Source: Acanthosoma haemorrhoidale
Taxonomy: Eukaryota; Arthropoda; Insecta; Hemiptera; Acanthosomatidae
Direction: 5' to 3'
Assembly: GCA_930367205.1 (NCBI GenBank)
Contig: OV884011.1
Location: 137,987,437 to 138,051,436, forward strand
DNA length: 64,000 nucleotides
Positions 13,052 through 23,345 of the stretch are shown here, in pieces. The notes below the pieces were generated by a model. It searched no databases. It was given only the letters and a program-made list of their open reading frames with translations, and was not told the origin of the DNA. A program made the translations under genes and the position numbers. The stretch's first letter is position 1. Each line of letters opens with the position of its first letter.

Positions 13052-13426
13052 TTATGTGGGTGTTTGCTCCTGTGGTCCCAGTGGTGGGTGACGGTCGTAT
13101 TTAGTCTTAAGACATATATCGCACGTTCCTATAATCTCCTGGATCGTCTTATTCATATCCCACCAGAAGTACCACCGCTTTAATGCTTGCAACGTCTCCT
13201 GCGCACCGCGGCGGTTCGTCTTGCCTTGATGGTAGGCAAGAGTTATTTCCCGCCGCCGTTCCTCATCCCGCAGTGTCTCGACCATAGACAGACAACGAAA
13301 AAACGATCGATTAATTCCCAGTTGTTCTCTTCCCCATAATTTCTTGATCTGATCCCACACTGTCACGTTGCCGACAAATACGTGGTAGGTCTTCCCTTCA
13401 TGTATGCATCTTTCAACGCTCGGCAA
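13052..13426 (-). pseudogene. Gypsy copy 1 integrase zinc-binding domain
   Basis: The HHCC zinc domain of a retroviral-type integrase is visible. Its signature is H in AYHQGKTNRRG, then KRWYFWWDMNKTI, then CDICLKTKY with the paired cysteines, followed by DRHPPLGPQ. It lies between RNase H (13710-14024) and the integrase core remnants, the normal gypsy order. The same segment is deleted in copy 2, so this is the only HHCC domain in the window. Confidence 0.85.
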
Positions 13427-13709
13427 ATTCAGTCACCGTTAACATCCGGATGGGACCAGATACATGTCGTAATACTATTCTTGCCATAGTGTGCATGCGT
13501 AGCCCGCATCACGTTTGCGTCTTCCAAATAATTTGCCGCAGTTTATCGTTAATGATACCCTCAATCGTCTCCATTTCCACCAGTCGCTCTTCAGCAGATT
13601 CTTCCGCTTCTTGGTGTTCACTCCCATCGCTATCGTCCCGCGCACCGCGACTTCCATCTTCCCCGGGCGTCCATTTCTCGACTGCATTTACGGTAATCGC
13701 TCGCGATAG

Positions 13710-14024
13710 CTAGTCAGCCACTACATTGTCCTTTCCTGATTTGTATACAATTTCCAGGTTGTATTGAGACAAAAACTCCTTCCAGCGTGTCACCCTGGCG
13801 GATGATTTCTTCAGGTTCCCCACCCATTGAAGAGGTCTGTGGTCCGTATGTACTCTAAATCTCCGCCTGAAGACGTATGGATGAAAATGATCAATATCCC
13901 ATATGATGCCAAAAAGCTCGCGCTCGAGGGCACTGTACCGCGCCTCCGTGTCGGTCAGTCTTCGACTCGCGTACGCCACCGGTGGCTCCCCACCATCTCC
14001 CTCCTGTGACAGCACTGCTCCCAA
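13710..14024 (-). pseudogene. Gypsy copy 1 RNase H domain
   Basis: RNase HI-like domain downstream of RT: GAVLSQEGD, then EARYSALERELFGIIW with the catalytic Glu region, then FRVHTDHRPLQW with the catalytic Asp, then VYKSGKDNVVAD. A stop codon lies just upstream, in the position before GLGAVLSQ, so the frame is cut off from RT. RNase H removes the RNA strand during reverse transcription. Confidence 0.85.
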
Positions 14025-14375
14025 TCCCTACTCACTTGCGTCGGTGGTGATAGTAAATAGCTTCTCAAAACCGGGAAACGCCAGGATTAGTTCCTCTTGC
14101 AGTCGAGCCATGCATTTTCGAAGGTTTTGCTTCATAATAGGTGTGATCACTACCCGTGCCCCCTTTCGCAACAGGTTACTGATGGGCACGAGATACTATG
14201 CCATGTCTGGCACAAAATGCCGATAGTAATTAAGCGTACCTTAAAGTCGCCAAATGCCCTTGACGTCTTTCGGCACCGCTATCTTTCGAATTGCGTCGAC
14301 ATTCGTGGAATCCGGTGGTATGCCCTAAAAATTTGATCCGATCTTCTCCCAGCGATTATTTTTCCATGGAAAATT

Positions 14376-14940
14376 TTAAACCAAATTCACGAAATTGTCG
14401 GAGTACGCTCTGGAGATGTTCAATAAGTTTAAATTCCGTTCGGCTGAAGACAGACCGTCCATATAAATCAGGCACACTGCCTCGTCAATCCCCCTCAGGA
14501 TATTGTCCATCAATCGCTGGAAAGTAATCGGAACGTTCTTCAAACCAAATTGCATTTGAGTGAACTCATAGAGCCCCCTCTCGAAAGTAAATGCTGTTTT
14601 GTGTTGATCGGTAGCGCTTATTTTGATTTGATGGTACCCTGCTTTTAAATCCAAGGTACTCAAGATTGTGGCTCCATTCAGCCTGTCGAGGATGTCCTCA
14701 AACCGGGGAATCGGATACTTCTCATCCGTTGTGTTCTCATTAATTTTTTTTAAATCGACGACGATTCTATATTTCTCCTCCTCCTCTCCCGATTTACTCT
14801 TTTTTCGTACTGCCCACAGAAGTCTATTATACGGTGATGTGCTATCAACGATTATACCCTGTCGTCTTAGGCTGTCGATTTTTTTTCGGATATGTTGGCG
14901 GAGTGCCTGCGTATATCGTCTCTCCTTCTCTTCTCCTCCA
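14376..14940 (-). pseudogene. Gypsy copy 1 reverse transcriptase, broken
   Basis: RT fingers and palm are recognisable: QGIIVDSTSPYN, YRIVVDLKK, KYPIPRFEDIL, STLDLKAGYHQI, AFTFERGLYEFTQM, FGLKNVPITFQ. The catalytic YxDD box reads YMDG and is followed by a deletion and frame change, so the enzyme would be dead. Upstream the reading joins gag directly near 14953, so protease and zinc-knuckle sequences are missing. Copy 2 preserves the same region better. Confidence 0.9.
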
Positions 14941-14952
14941 CTTACAAAGTTC

Positions 14953-15600
14953 CTAACGCCCCTGAAGATTCCTCAGCTGATGATCCATTCCCCCTGAGTG
15001 ATGAGCGCTCATTAGGGAATACTTCTTTTCTCCCTGTTTCCTTCGCCAACTGAACCTTACGGTACGAAGTATCGTAGACAGAAATCCCATTCTGCCCTCT
15101 ACCTCTTCGATGCTCATTGTCTCTCTCATTTTCTCCCTTATTTGATTATAACGGGTTACAAGACCTGCGGCATATTGACCGCTTCTCTGCCTTGATGATC
15201 TTGTCTCCCGGAACATCTTAAAAATATCTTCTTCTGGTGTCTATAACCCTCCCCGATATGCCTTCTTTAGCCGCATCTTCACCGTTTTCAATGAAGTTTC
15301 CTCATCCGCTTGGATCTGGTTGACTCTGCATCCCTGGGGTCCAGAAGATTTTCTTCTGCTTTTGCTAGGATTAACGCTGTGAGTGATCTCCTCCCTTCAG
15401 AAAGTGGTTGAGTTCTCCTAATTCGCCAGTAAACCATTCCAGCTCTGAAATTGCCTTTTTCAAAGATTGAGTGTTCATTGCTTTCACTCACATCAACGCG
15501 ATAGCGGTAGCATGAGCTTCTGGCAAAACGCCCGCCCTTCTCGTTGCTACATGTTCTGCGTCATCCGCTACATTCAGAACAGGTTGTCGTAGCACGCGTC
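14953..15600 (-). pseudogene. Gypsy copy 1 gag remains
   Basis: Two pieces of a gag polyprotein can be read, 15491-15288 (LTALILAKAEENLLDPRDAE) and 15216-14953 (MFRETRSSRQRSGQYAAGLV), separated by a frame change. They match gag of copy 2. Gag would form the particle that packages element RNA. The C-terminal nucleocapsid part is missing. Confidence 0.8.
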
Positions 15601-15700
15601 CTTCCACTATTCTTTCTTCACCTTTTTATTGAACACGGCAAAAATGAGAAGAAAAAAAAAATCCATCAGCCGTCGCTTAGTTTTCCTTCCCACTCCACGA

Positions 15701-15718
15701 ATTCCGGGTTTCGGCACT
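15701..15718 (-). other. Primer-binding site (tRNA-Phe type), gypsy copy 1
   Basis: Immediately inside the 5' LTR, the minus strand reads GTGCCGAAACCCGGAAT. This is complementary to the 3' end of animal tRNA-Phe (acceptor TTTCGGCA plus T-arm GGG). Copy 2 has the better match, GGTGCCGAAACCCGGGATTC. The tRNA identification comes from memory of tRNA-Phe and was not computed. Confidence 0.75.
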
Positions 15719-15909
15719 AGTTAATTTTTATCGGCTTTCGAATTAAAAAAAAAGAAAAAAGGAAAAAAGATACAGAGAAACAACACGCATGAAAGTTAGA
15801 ACTGTACTGTTTATTCCAAGTCTATAATCCTGTATATTTACATTCGGGATGTTTACATACCGACATTCGGGGATTAAGGTTGAATACTGATGCTGCCCGA
15901 AGCTTAACT
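15719..15909 (-). repeat. Gypsy copy 1, 5' LTR
   Basis: A 191-bp LTR paired with 11913-12089. It ends AGCTTAACT at 15909, followed by a TATATATATATA run that mirrors the flank on the other side. Confidence 0.9.
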
Positions 15910-17080
15910 TATATATATATAAGTTTGATAATGAATAAATATAGATATACTTAAGTATACAACAGCAGAGCTGAATATGCGAGAATACGAGAAAAGGCTG
16001 TTCTGGAGGTGGCAGGACTCCCTCTTGCTATCCTACGCATTTATAGTTCAATAAATAGTCGTCTCAGTTATTTAAACCAATCTTTCTATTATAAATCCAG
16101 GCACAGCTAAATTGGATTCCCAATTTCTCAGATCAGAAGCTGCATCAAACGACAGCATGACCGCTCAAGATAAATGAAGATTTTGGAAACCCGGAGCCGA
16201 GAGATAGAGACGAAGAACCGATGTAAACATGGTAAACACAAGTAAGTGAAAACCTGTTATAGTACTCACAGAGTGTAATCTTAGATTGCAAGGATTGGGC
16301 CTGAAAATTATCTGGCTTAAACAGCAGATATTGACACTAGAGAAACGCTTTTGAAGAAACTTCGCGTTCATTTTTATAAAATATCAGCTCACACAGAAGT
16401 GGAGAACTTAGCAAAGAAAAGCAGCTACCATCAACGAAAACACAACGCACTTCTACAAGTTGAACACCTGCAAAGCCGACTAGAGATATGACATCAGCAA
16501 AGACGAGAGGGTCAACCGAAGGTCACCATGTGCCAAAGCAACCCTTTAGGGCACACTTCTTCAAAACAGTGAACGTATCTGTTTTGGGGTTCGAATGGTG
16601 AGAATTGGAAGTAAATGCTAAATTTGGTAAAATTGTTTTCTTAAATAATAATTTTAGAAGGTTTAGGTATATCATAATAAATTATGATAAACAATTATTG
16701 TCAGATTATTGGTCAAGAGCTTAAGATTATGTTTCTATTATTTATTTATTAACCAATTGTGTTTGGCCAAAAATTAATTTGACGAAAAATTTAGATGTTT
16801 ATAACTGAAAATGATTGCATTTTACAGAGAACTGGAAATCTAAAGATCATAAAGTTCATAAATACAGATTGTGAACTAGCCAAAAATTTATTTACTCTAA
16901 CCCAACGGAAAAATAACCGATTCGAGCAGTTTTGAAGTCTATGATGGTTAATTAGTTAATAATTTCAATGTTGATAATAATAGTAATAGCAATATTGGTA
17001 AACGGTCATACTGTGAACGGGAAAATATTAACAATAATATTAGTTCACTGTGAAATCCTAGGGGTGTAAAATACTTTACA
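15910..17080. other. Unassigned stretch
   Basis: AT-rich sequence with no recognised gene. The 16165-16371 minus frame has no family resemblance. The boundary with a gypsy RT scrap is at about 17083. Confidence 0.5.
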
Positions 17081-17082
17081 TA

Positions 17083-17265
17083 GCTAGTGGATCTCATTAG
17101 TTACCGGTACACCCGGACTATATTGAGAAAACTGATTTAAATACACCTGACGATACTAGGGAATATCTAGAAATTCCATTTGGACTATTTGGCAATTCCG
17201 CCAGTACTTTTCAATGCAGTGTTATAGAACCATTGGGTTCATTAGTGCACGATCATGTAGTGTGT
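17083..17265 (+). pseudogene. Ty3/gypsy reverse transcriptase fragment (another family)
   Basis: Read on the plus strand with one stop: ASGSH, LPVHPDYIEKTDLNTPDD, then EYLEIPFGL, NSASTFQ and GSLVHDHVV. This follows the gypsy RT order (SGYHQIPV, TP..YE, PFGL.N, TFQ, then the region just before YxDD). It is unlike the RT of the two gypsy copies in the window and belongs to a different lineage. It ends at 17265, exactly where Jockey copy C begins. Confidence 0.7.
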
Positions 17266-18960
17266 GAATGGATAAGGAGTCGGAAAGATCCACTTATGGG
17301 TTTTGTATAATGGGGATGACGTAGGTTACAAGATTTGTAAGAAGGGAAATGACAGGGGTAATTAGGGATCTGAACTCTGTAAGGAATGACGTTATTAGAC
17401 TAGTGAGGTCTGAAGAGCTTGAAGGTTGCGGGATACGCGAGATGTGTGGTTGAGGATGGGATTGAGTTTGCTGGTTTCTGGGATGAACAGAGTGCTTGGG
17501 AAGAAGAACTTGCGGAGGAGGAGTGGGCAATGCCTGTGACTGCTCTCTGTTCCGAACGGCATCAGCAAAAGAGACTGAAGGCCTCAAAAACCTCTGGCGG
17601 GGGCGCTTCTTGGGCTACCTGTGGCTGGCTTTTCTTCTTATGGACGCCGACGTTTTTCGCTCCTGGACTTCAGAATTCTATAAGCCTCACAGCCTTTATA
17701 GTTTACCGGGTGGCCTTGCTGACAGAGCACGCATACAGCAGGTGATTTTAGGGGCTTTTTGCACAGTTCACTTTTGTGCTGCCCACTGCTCTTTACACAC
17801 CTGGGAGGGTGGTAGCAGTATGATTTTGTGTGCCCATATGCCTGGCAATTATGGCATTGAACTATATCGCGTTTCGGGTAAGGTTTTTCGACCTTAACTC
17901 TTGTGTAATGCAAGTGGGTAACCTCGTAGATTTTTTCCACTCCAGGTGTTCGCTCTAGATTCACAAAGAATAAGGGCAGTGGTGTCTTGATGCTTGCATT
18001 ATTTTCTCGTCTTTCCTCGCGGAGCACATTCGTGATTTGGCGAACCTTATATCCTAAGCTTAAGAGCTTCTTCTCTATCTCGTCCGCTGGTGTAGTGGGA
18101 TGCAGGTTTCTAATCACTGCCCGCAGCGATCTTTCGTCCTTTAGTTGGTATATATGAAAGTCGGCCTTAGTTTCTTCTAAGTATTTAATTATTGTTCGGT
18201 ATGTTTCAGTAGTGTCCGGAGATAATTTTGTGTCCCGGGACCGATTGAGACAAGTGTATTTCCCTGTACCTACAATTTTTTTCAGTTGGGTGCATAGTAA
18301 TTTAAAATTACTGATGTTAAGTACGAATATCGCTGGTGGCTTGGGCTGTGTGGGTGTTTGTGTAGTGTCCATGTCCTCGATTTCGATATTTTTCAACACC
18401 TCGTAGCTATTGGGCGTGAAAAATAGAGACAACAATGAGTTGTTGTTGCTGTTTGTTTTGACGTGCTTTGTTGTGATGGTATTTCTTCCATAGAGCTTCT
18501 GGGAGCTGAAGAATTTAAAGGGGCTATGTTTCGATTAGATCGCCACGGCTTACGTTTTACCGGCGACGGAGTGGGGGTAGGTTCCAACGACCTTGTGCGT
18601 TTTTTCATATTTTCTGCTGATATTAACTTCTGATAGAAACGCATGTTTTATCAGCAGTATTTTCTGAATTTTTCAGTGTTTTTTTTATAAACAAAAAATA
18701 TATGGCAAGTGGGAGCCGTGAACGCACGTAACTACGATGCTATGAGAGCTTTGCGGACTCCCCGCTCTTATCTCTACTACAGCTGATCGGTAACCTCGCC
18801 AATATGGCCGCCTTCTCTGTGAAATGTAAAGTGAACCTTGCGATTGGCAATCTAGTCCACAGCTCCACTATACACTCACCTGTAGACAGCTCCTCCGTGG
18901 ACAGTTCACCCAGTAGTCAGTTGAGACGGTTTGACGAACTAGACACTTCCTATGAACGGT
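17266..18960 (-). mobile_element. Jockey-type LINE, 5' part only (copy C)
   Basis: Minus-strand copy containing the 5' UTR (about 18650-18960), ORF1 and the first codons of ORF2, ending abruptly at 17266. Losing the 3' end while keeping the 5' end is the reverse of normal LINE truncation, so a later deletion or rearrangement joined it to the gypsy fragment on its left. It differs clearly from copy B in the 5' UTR and N-terminus, so it is a separate subfamily. The 5' limit is approximate. Confidence 0.75.
17294..18644 (-). pseudogene. Jockey ORF1 (nucleic-acid-binding Gag-like protein), copy C
   Basis: Starts MRFYQKLISAENMKKR at 18644 and can be followed through three frames: 18644-18393, 18435-17638 and 17587-17294. 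The middle piece has the PKPPAIFVLNISN region, the ERSLRAVIRNLHPTTP region typical of the PRE_C2HC domain, and three zinc knuckles. Knuckle 1 is intact (CHNCQAYGHTKSYC). Knuckle 2 has Ser for its second Cys (CVKSSGQHKSELC). The Pro/Ser-rich C-terminus ends with a TAA directly followed by GTG, where ORF2 starts. Two frameshifts inactivate it. Confidence 0.9.
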
Positions 18961-19867
18961 AACAAAACAGTTGGTTTATAGAGCGATACGAAAACGATTT
19001 GCAGTGGTTTAGCGCAGGCGCTAAATAAGATCGATTAAATCCTTTTTATGACCACTATGGCAGAACGTACAGATGCAGTCTTCCAAAAAATTAGTATCAA
19101 CTATGTAGAGTCATTATTATGTTACCATATAAACCATTATGTTACTTGTAACTGTTTGTCTATACAAGTACAGGTGTTGAGGGATTCTTGCCAACTTTAG
19201 GCTAGAACAATACTTCTAGGTGCAGTCCAAAACACTGGAGCGTTGTACCTGCCATAACTGCTATAACTATGGAGGAAGCTGTTGCCTTCGCAATAGGAAG
19301 CTTCGACACACCACCCTCTAACTAAAAATTATGATAATAATTAGTCCGTTTGATATTAGAGCTACACTTTTACGTCCTTCCGGTTGAAGGCAATCATAGC
19401 CATTCCAATTCTGGGCATTTGAAACCTTCTTATCACTTAGATGTTAGTATTACAATGACCACTGCACTATTTAGGAGTCGGGCATTCATTCGGAGGTATG
19501 TTCTGGAATATAAAAAAATGTTTTTAAACTCCTTTATTGTGCTATAATTACAATCTGCCTTTTATAAGGCAATAAGTAATAAGATAAATGCTCTCATTCA
19601 TACCATATTTACAGTTCATCATTCACTCCCTCATTCACACAATATTTACAGACAGCCCAGAGACCTCCCAAATCCAGATGCGAAGAGAAAGCGGAGTCTT
19701 GGAAAAACCCCCACGCTCCTCCGTCAGCCGCGTCACTGGATGCTAGCAAGTGGAGGCTGACCAAGAGCGCGAGAGCCACAGACGCTCAGGACATGATTGG
19801 AGAAACTGGTCAATACCAGGACTCCCACTGTCACGCGCTTATAGCAGGTCACGAGGCCACTGCATAC

Positions 19868-21583
19868 CTGCGTGCCAAACCCTGTCAAAAGCTTGAGCTA
19901 TATCAAGAAAGGCAGCAGTGGAATACTGTTTGGTTTCAAGGGCTGAGGAAATGTGATCAACAACGCGAAGGCCTTGTTGAGCAGTGGAATGTCGTTAGCG
20001 GAAACCAAACTGGTGTGTGGGAAAAAGGTTTTTGGATTCAACAATTGGAAGTAGACGTTTTAGTAGGAGTTTCTCAAATATTTTTGAGAGGATAGGGAGT
20101 AGGCTAATTGGACGGTCAGATGAGGCGTCATTGGGGGTTTACCAGGTTTGGCGAATAGGACAATAATGGAACGTTTCAAGAGGAGTGGAAAGTGCGTCGT
20201 TCGGATAATGCAATTATATATATATAGGTTAGGAAGATTATGGCTTTAGGAGGAAGTTGTTTGAGAATTTGAGGAGTAAGGAGATCATATCCAGGGGATT
20301 TTCGGTAAGGTAAGTTTTACAGAAGGTATTTGACCTCAGAGGGATTAATGGCTTTTGGTGGAAGAGACAGAGGAATAGGTGAAGTGAGGAAATCTTCCAC
20401 AGTTGTGCTGTGAGTTTGGCTTTGATGAGAAAGGTGAGGTGTGAAAGTATGGGTAAGATGCAGAGCAAATTCCTCCGACCTCTCCCCATCCGAAGCTGCA
20501 CAGGACCCATCATCACGACGGAGTGGATGTGAAACAGGTAGATACTTTAGGATTTTTTTGGATTACCAATCGGCAGTACTGATTGTATGAGCGGCGATCG
20601 GCAGGATGCCGGGATCTTTGCCACACTGTTCTGGAGTGGTGTTTGGATTGGATTAGATCTTTGAGATGCTGAGGTAAACGATTATAATTGTGGATTTTTG
20701 GGTGACGATGGGGTGACGATGCCTCCCAAGCCGACCTCTGGACCGGAGTAGTGAAAGAATGTACTGCATCGTCTAGGTCTTGGGGTGTTTTCAGGGATAT
20801 TTTGAGGTTTACGGACTCTGAAAGAAGCTGGCGGATGTGGTCCCAGTCAACTGGGCCCCTAATAAATGAAGGTGGAGGCAGTTTGTGAATTGGACTTAGG
20901 GAATTGGTTAATAATAAAGGACTATGATCAGAGGAGAGGTCATCGAGGCGCGTAAGTGAATAGTTTAGTGTTCCTAAACTATTGTAAAAAAAGAAGTCGA
21001 GGAGATCAGGATTTCGGTTGGGATCAGATGGCCAATAGGTGGCTGTGTCAGGAGTGATAGTGGAGCAATGTTTCCGTCCTCGCGTATTTGTGGATCTTGA
21101 CCTCCAGTGTTGGTGCTTCGCATTAAAGTCCCCACCCACAAGGAAACGATGTCCGATAGAGTCTAGAAAGGAGATGAATTGGGAGTCGGAAATGGATTTA
21201 TTGGGAGGGCAGTACACTGATGCTAGTGTAAGGGGAAAAGTGAAGGTGGTGATTGACATTGCAGTGGATTGAAGGAAATCATGTGCTACCAGAGGAACTA
21301 TGTGGTGGGATATGGAGATATGGACAATGTCAGCGGTACCTGCATGAGCTTTTCCAACTGGGTGATCAGTTCGATAAGTCTACTACTGTCGAACGGTAAA
21401 TGGTCGTGTACTCGTAAGTCTTGTTTCAGTAATGAGAGCTACGTCGATGTTTTTGTCGTGGAGTAATGCTGTCAGTTCGTTAGTGTGGCTGTGAACACCC
21501 ATTCGCATTCCAAAGGAGAATGGATAAGGAGTCAGAAGGATCCACTTATGGATTTTGTTTAACGGGGATGAGGTAGGAGACAA
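19868..21583 (-). pseudogene. Jockey ORF2 (endonuclease and RT), copy B, broken
   Basis: The APE-type endonuclease begins near 21583 (HTNELTALLHDKNIDVALIT, then ETRLTS). It continues after a frame change at 21259 with LASVYCPPNKSISDSQF, FLVGGDFNAKHQHW and the DHSPLL region, and then a linker to 20513. RT follows in other frames: KSPGYDLLTPQIL, then FAKPGKPP and QPISLL-like remnants, and stops where the 3' UTR is joined. The catalytic FADD motif is deleted. ORF2 normally nicks target DNA and reverse-transcribes the element RNA there. Several frameshifts are present. Confidence 0.85.
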
Positions 21584-22859
21584 GATTTGTAAGAAGGGAA
21601 ATGAGAGGGGTATGAGTTCTGAACTCTGTAAGGAATGAGGTTAATAGGCTGGTGAGATCGGAAGAACTTGAAGGTGGAGGAATATGCGAGATGTGTGGTT
21701 TAGGATGGTATTGAGCTTGAGGGTTAACGGGATGAATGGAGGGCTGGGAAAGGAGATCTTGCTGACAGGAAGTGGGCGGTGCCTGTGACTGCTCTCTGTT
21801 GCGAACGGCATCGGCAAGAGAGACAGAAGGCCTCAAATTTCTAGCTGGGCCGCTTCTTGTTAGTGGCTTTTCCTCTGCTGGCTGACGACGTTGTTCTGTC
21901 CTGGACTTCAGCGTTCTGTAGGCCTCGCAGCCCTTGTAGTTGGCCGGATGTCCTTGGTGGCAAAGCACGCATACCGCAGGCGATTTCAGGGGCTTTTTGC
22001 ACAATTCGCTTTTGTGCTGCCCACTGCACTTAACACACCAGGGAGGGTGGTGGCAGTAAGATTTTGTGTGCCCATATGCCTGACGGTTATAACACTGGAC
22101 GATATCGCGTTTGGGATACGGTTTTTCTACCTGTACCCTTGTGTAGTACAGGTTTGTTAGGTCGTATATCTTCTCGATTCCAGGTGTCCTCTCGAGTTCG
22201 ACAAAGAACAGTGGTAATGCTGTTTTTATTTTTTTATCCTGTTGCCTATCCTCACGCAACACTTTTGTTATTTGGCGAACTTTGTATCCGAGAGCTGATA
22301 GTTCTTCTTCTATTTCGTCAGCAGGTGTGGTTGGGTGCAAATTTCTGATCACCACTCGGAGTGATCGTTCCTGCTTTAATTGGTAGGTGTGGAAGTCTGC
22401 CTTAGGATCTCCTAAGTATTTAACTATTGCTTGGTATGTTTCGGGAGTGTCCGGAGAAACTTTTGTGTCCCGGGACCGATTGAGGCACGTGTATTTGCCT
22501 GTACCTACAATTTTATTCAATTGGGTACACATTAATTTAAGGTTATTAATATTTCGCACGAATATAGCTGGTGGCTTGGGCTGTGTGGGCGTTTTGTTGA
22601 CGTCCATTTCATCAGTTTGAACATTTTTTAACGCCTTAAAGGTGTTGGGCGTGAAGAAAGGGGAAACTTCGACGGTGTCTTCTTTAGATGTGCTGGCCTG
22701 TGGAGGTATCTCTTCCATGGAACTAGCGGCAGAGGAGGTTATTTGTACGTTCCTGTTTGAACGTCTCGGTTTTCGCTTTACAGGCGATGTAGTTGGGGTT
22801 GGACCTAGTGACCTAGATTTTCTTTTATTTTGTGACATCAGTTGTTGATAAAACCTCAT
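21546..22859 (-). CDS. Jockey-type ORF1 protein, intact 437 codons (copy B)
   Basis: The Gag-like RNA-binding protein of a Jockey LINE, open from ATG (22859) to TAA (21546). A basic N-terminus (residues 1-40) precedes an RRM-like region starting near residue 94 (PKPPAIFVRNINNLKL). A PRE_C2HC-type segment follows at about 165-245 (LRVVIRNLHPTTPADEI), then three zinc knuckles at about 256-269, 275-287 and 297-311, and a Pro/Ser-rich tail. Knuckle 1 reads CYNRQAYGHTKSYC, so its second Cys is Arg. Knuckles 2 and 3 are complete. Copies C and F confirm the family and the start. The TAA is followed at once by the ORF2 start region in the same frame. The frame is open, but the element lacks a working ORF2. 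Confidence 0.85.
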   Translation of the reverse strand: MRFYQQLMSQNKRKSRSLGPTPTTSPVKRKPRRSNRNVQITSSAASSMEEIPPQASTSKEDTVEVSPFFTPNTFKALKNVQTDEMDVNKTPTQPKPPAIFVRNINNLKLMCTQLNKIVGTGKYTCLNRSRDTKVSPDTPETYQAIVKYLGDPKADFHTYQLKQERSLRVVIRNLHPTTPADEIEEELSALGYKVRQITKVLREDRQQDKKIKTALPLFFVELERTPGIEKIYDLTNLYYTRVQVEKPYPKRDIVQCYNRQAYGHTKSYCHHPPWCVKCSGQHKSELCKKPLKSPAVCVLCHQGHPANYKGCEAYRTLKSRTEQRRQPAEEKPLTRSGPARNLRPSVSLADAVRNREQSQAPPTSCQQDLLSQPSIHPVNPQAQYHPKPHISHIPPPSSSSDLTSLLTSFLTEFRTHTPLISLLTNLVSYLIPVKQNP

Positions 22860-22889
22860 TTTATCATAACAACGGTTTTTGCTAGTAAA

Positions 22890-22985
22890 TTAAATACGTA
22901 GCGCCGGTGGGATTCGATCTCACAACTTCGACAGTGAGACACCGGGTCTTGGCTCTGAGCCACTAGACCGTTTGGCTCAGAGAGC
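22890..22985 (-). other. tRNA-Glu-like segment in Jockey 5' UTR
   Basis: On the minus strand the 5' UTR contains GGTCTAGTGGCT, the D-arm/box A signature of tRNA-Glu. A TCTCAC anticodon-loop-like stretch follows, and then GATCGAATCCCACCGG, close to a box B/T-arm. A normal acceptor stem is not formed, so it is tRNA-derived rather than a gene. It ends about 35 bases upstream of the ORF1 start. Copy C has a weaker box-B-like GTTCACGGCTCCCAC at the corresponding place. Confidence 0.55.
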
Positions 22986-23345
22986 CGATCACTTGATGTT
23001 ATATCCGATCCGTGTATGGCTAAAGGTAAGGCGTCCAAAATGGCCTACTTCTCTGTCCGATATCACTTGTTGCACTAAACACAAATGTAACAAGCGATTC
23101 ACTCACCTCCTGTGGGCTCCCTCGTGACCAGCTCACATTGCCTGCTAGAACAATTCTGTGTCTGGCTGTGGCCTATAAGCGGTAGTAAACAGTACTTGAA
23201 GCACGAGCGAAGTAGAGAGCTGTTGTAAATAGTAGCGCATGCGCAAAAAACTTTTCTTGAGAGATGCACTTCTTTCCAAGTAATGCCGTATGCGTAGCCG
23301 GCATGAGTTCCTCTCTTGTTGGTAATCAAACAATGTTCAGTCTAT

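Larger units (their letters stand above)
11913..15909 (-). mobile_element. Ty3/gypsy LTR retrotransposon, copy 1 (3,997 bp)
   Basis: Two similar LTRs (11913-12089 and 15719-15909), each starting AGTTAA and ending in TTAACT or TCAACT, enclose minus-strand gag and pol remains. A tRNA-Phe-type primer site lies beside the right LTR and a G-rich polypurine tract beside the left LTR. Both flanks are TATA repeats, consistent with a TATA target duplication. Going 5' to 3' on the minus strand it holds partial gag, RT, RNase H, integrase HHCC zinc domain, a partial integrase core and an integrase tail. The gag C-terminus, zinc knuckle and protease are deleted at the join near 14953. No envelope-like frame is visible. 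Confidence 0.9.
19530..23345 (-). mobile_element. Jockey-type LINE, nearly full length with internal deletions (copy B)
   Basis: Contains the 3' UTR from 19530, part of ORF2, an intact ORF1 and a 5' UTR that runs past 22860 to roughly 23345. One deletion joins the 3' UTR directly to the middle of RT near 19866, removing the catalytic FADD region and the ORF2 C-terminus. A second deletion of about 100 bp lies near 20550. The 5' UTR carries a tRNA-Glu-like segment at 22890-22985. The element cannot retrotranspose on its own. The right boundary is uncertain. Confidence 0.85.

Noticed and set aside
17419..17897. Plus-strand frames of 108 and 133 codons over Jockey copy C
   Set aside because: They are antisense shadows of ORF1, whose zinc knuckles are read on the minus strand.
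22890..22985. A functional tRNA-Glu gene
   Set aside because: Box-like elements are present, but the acceptor stem and a regular anticodon stem do not form.
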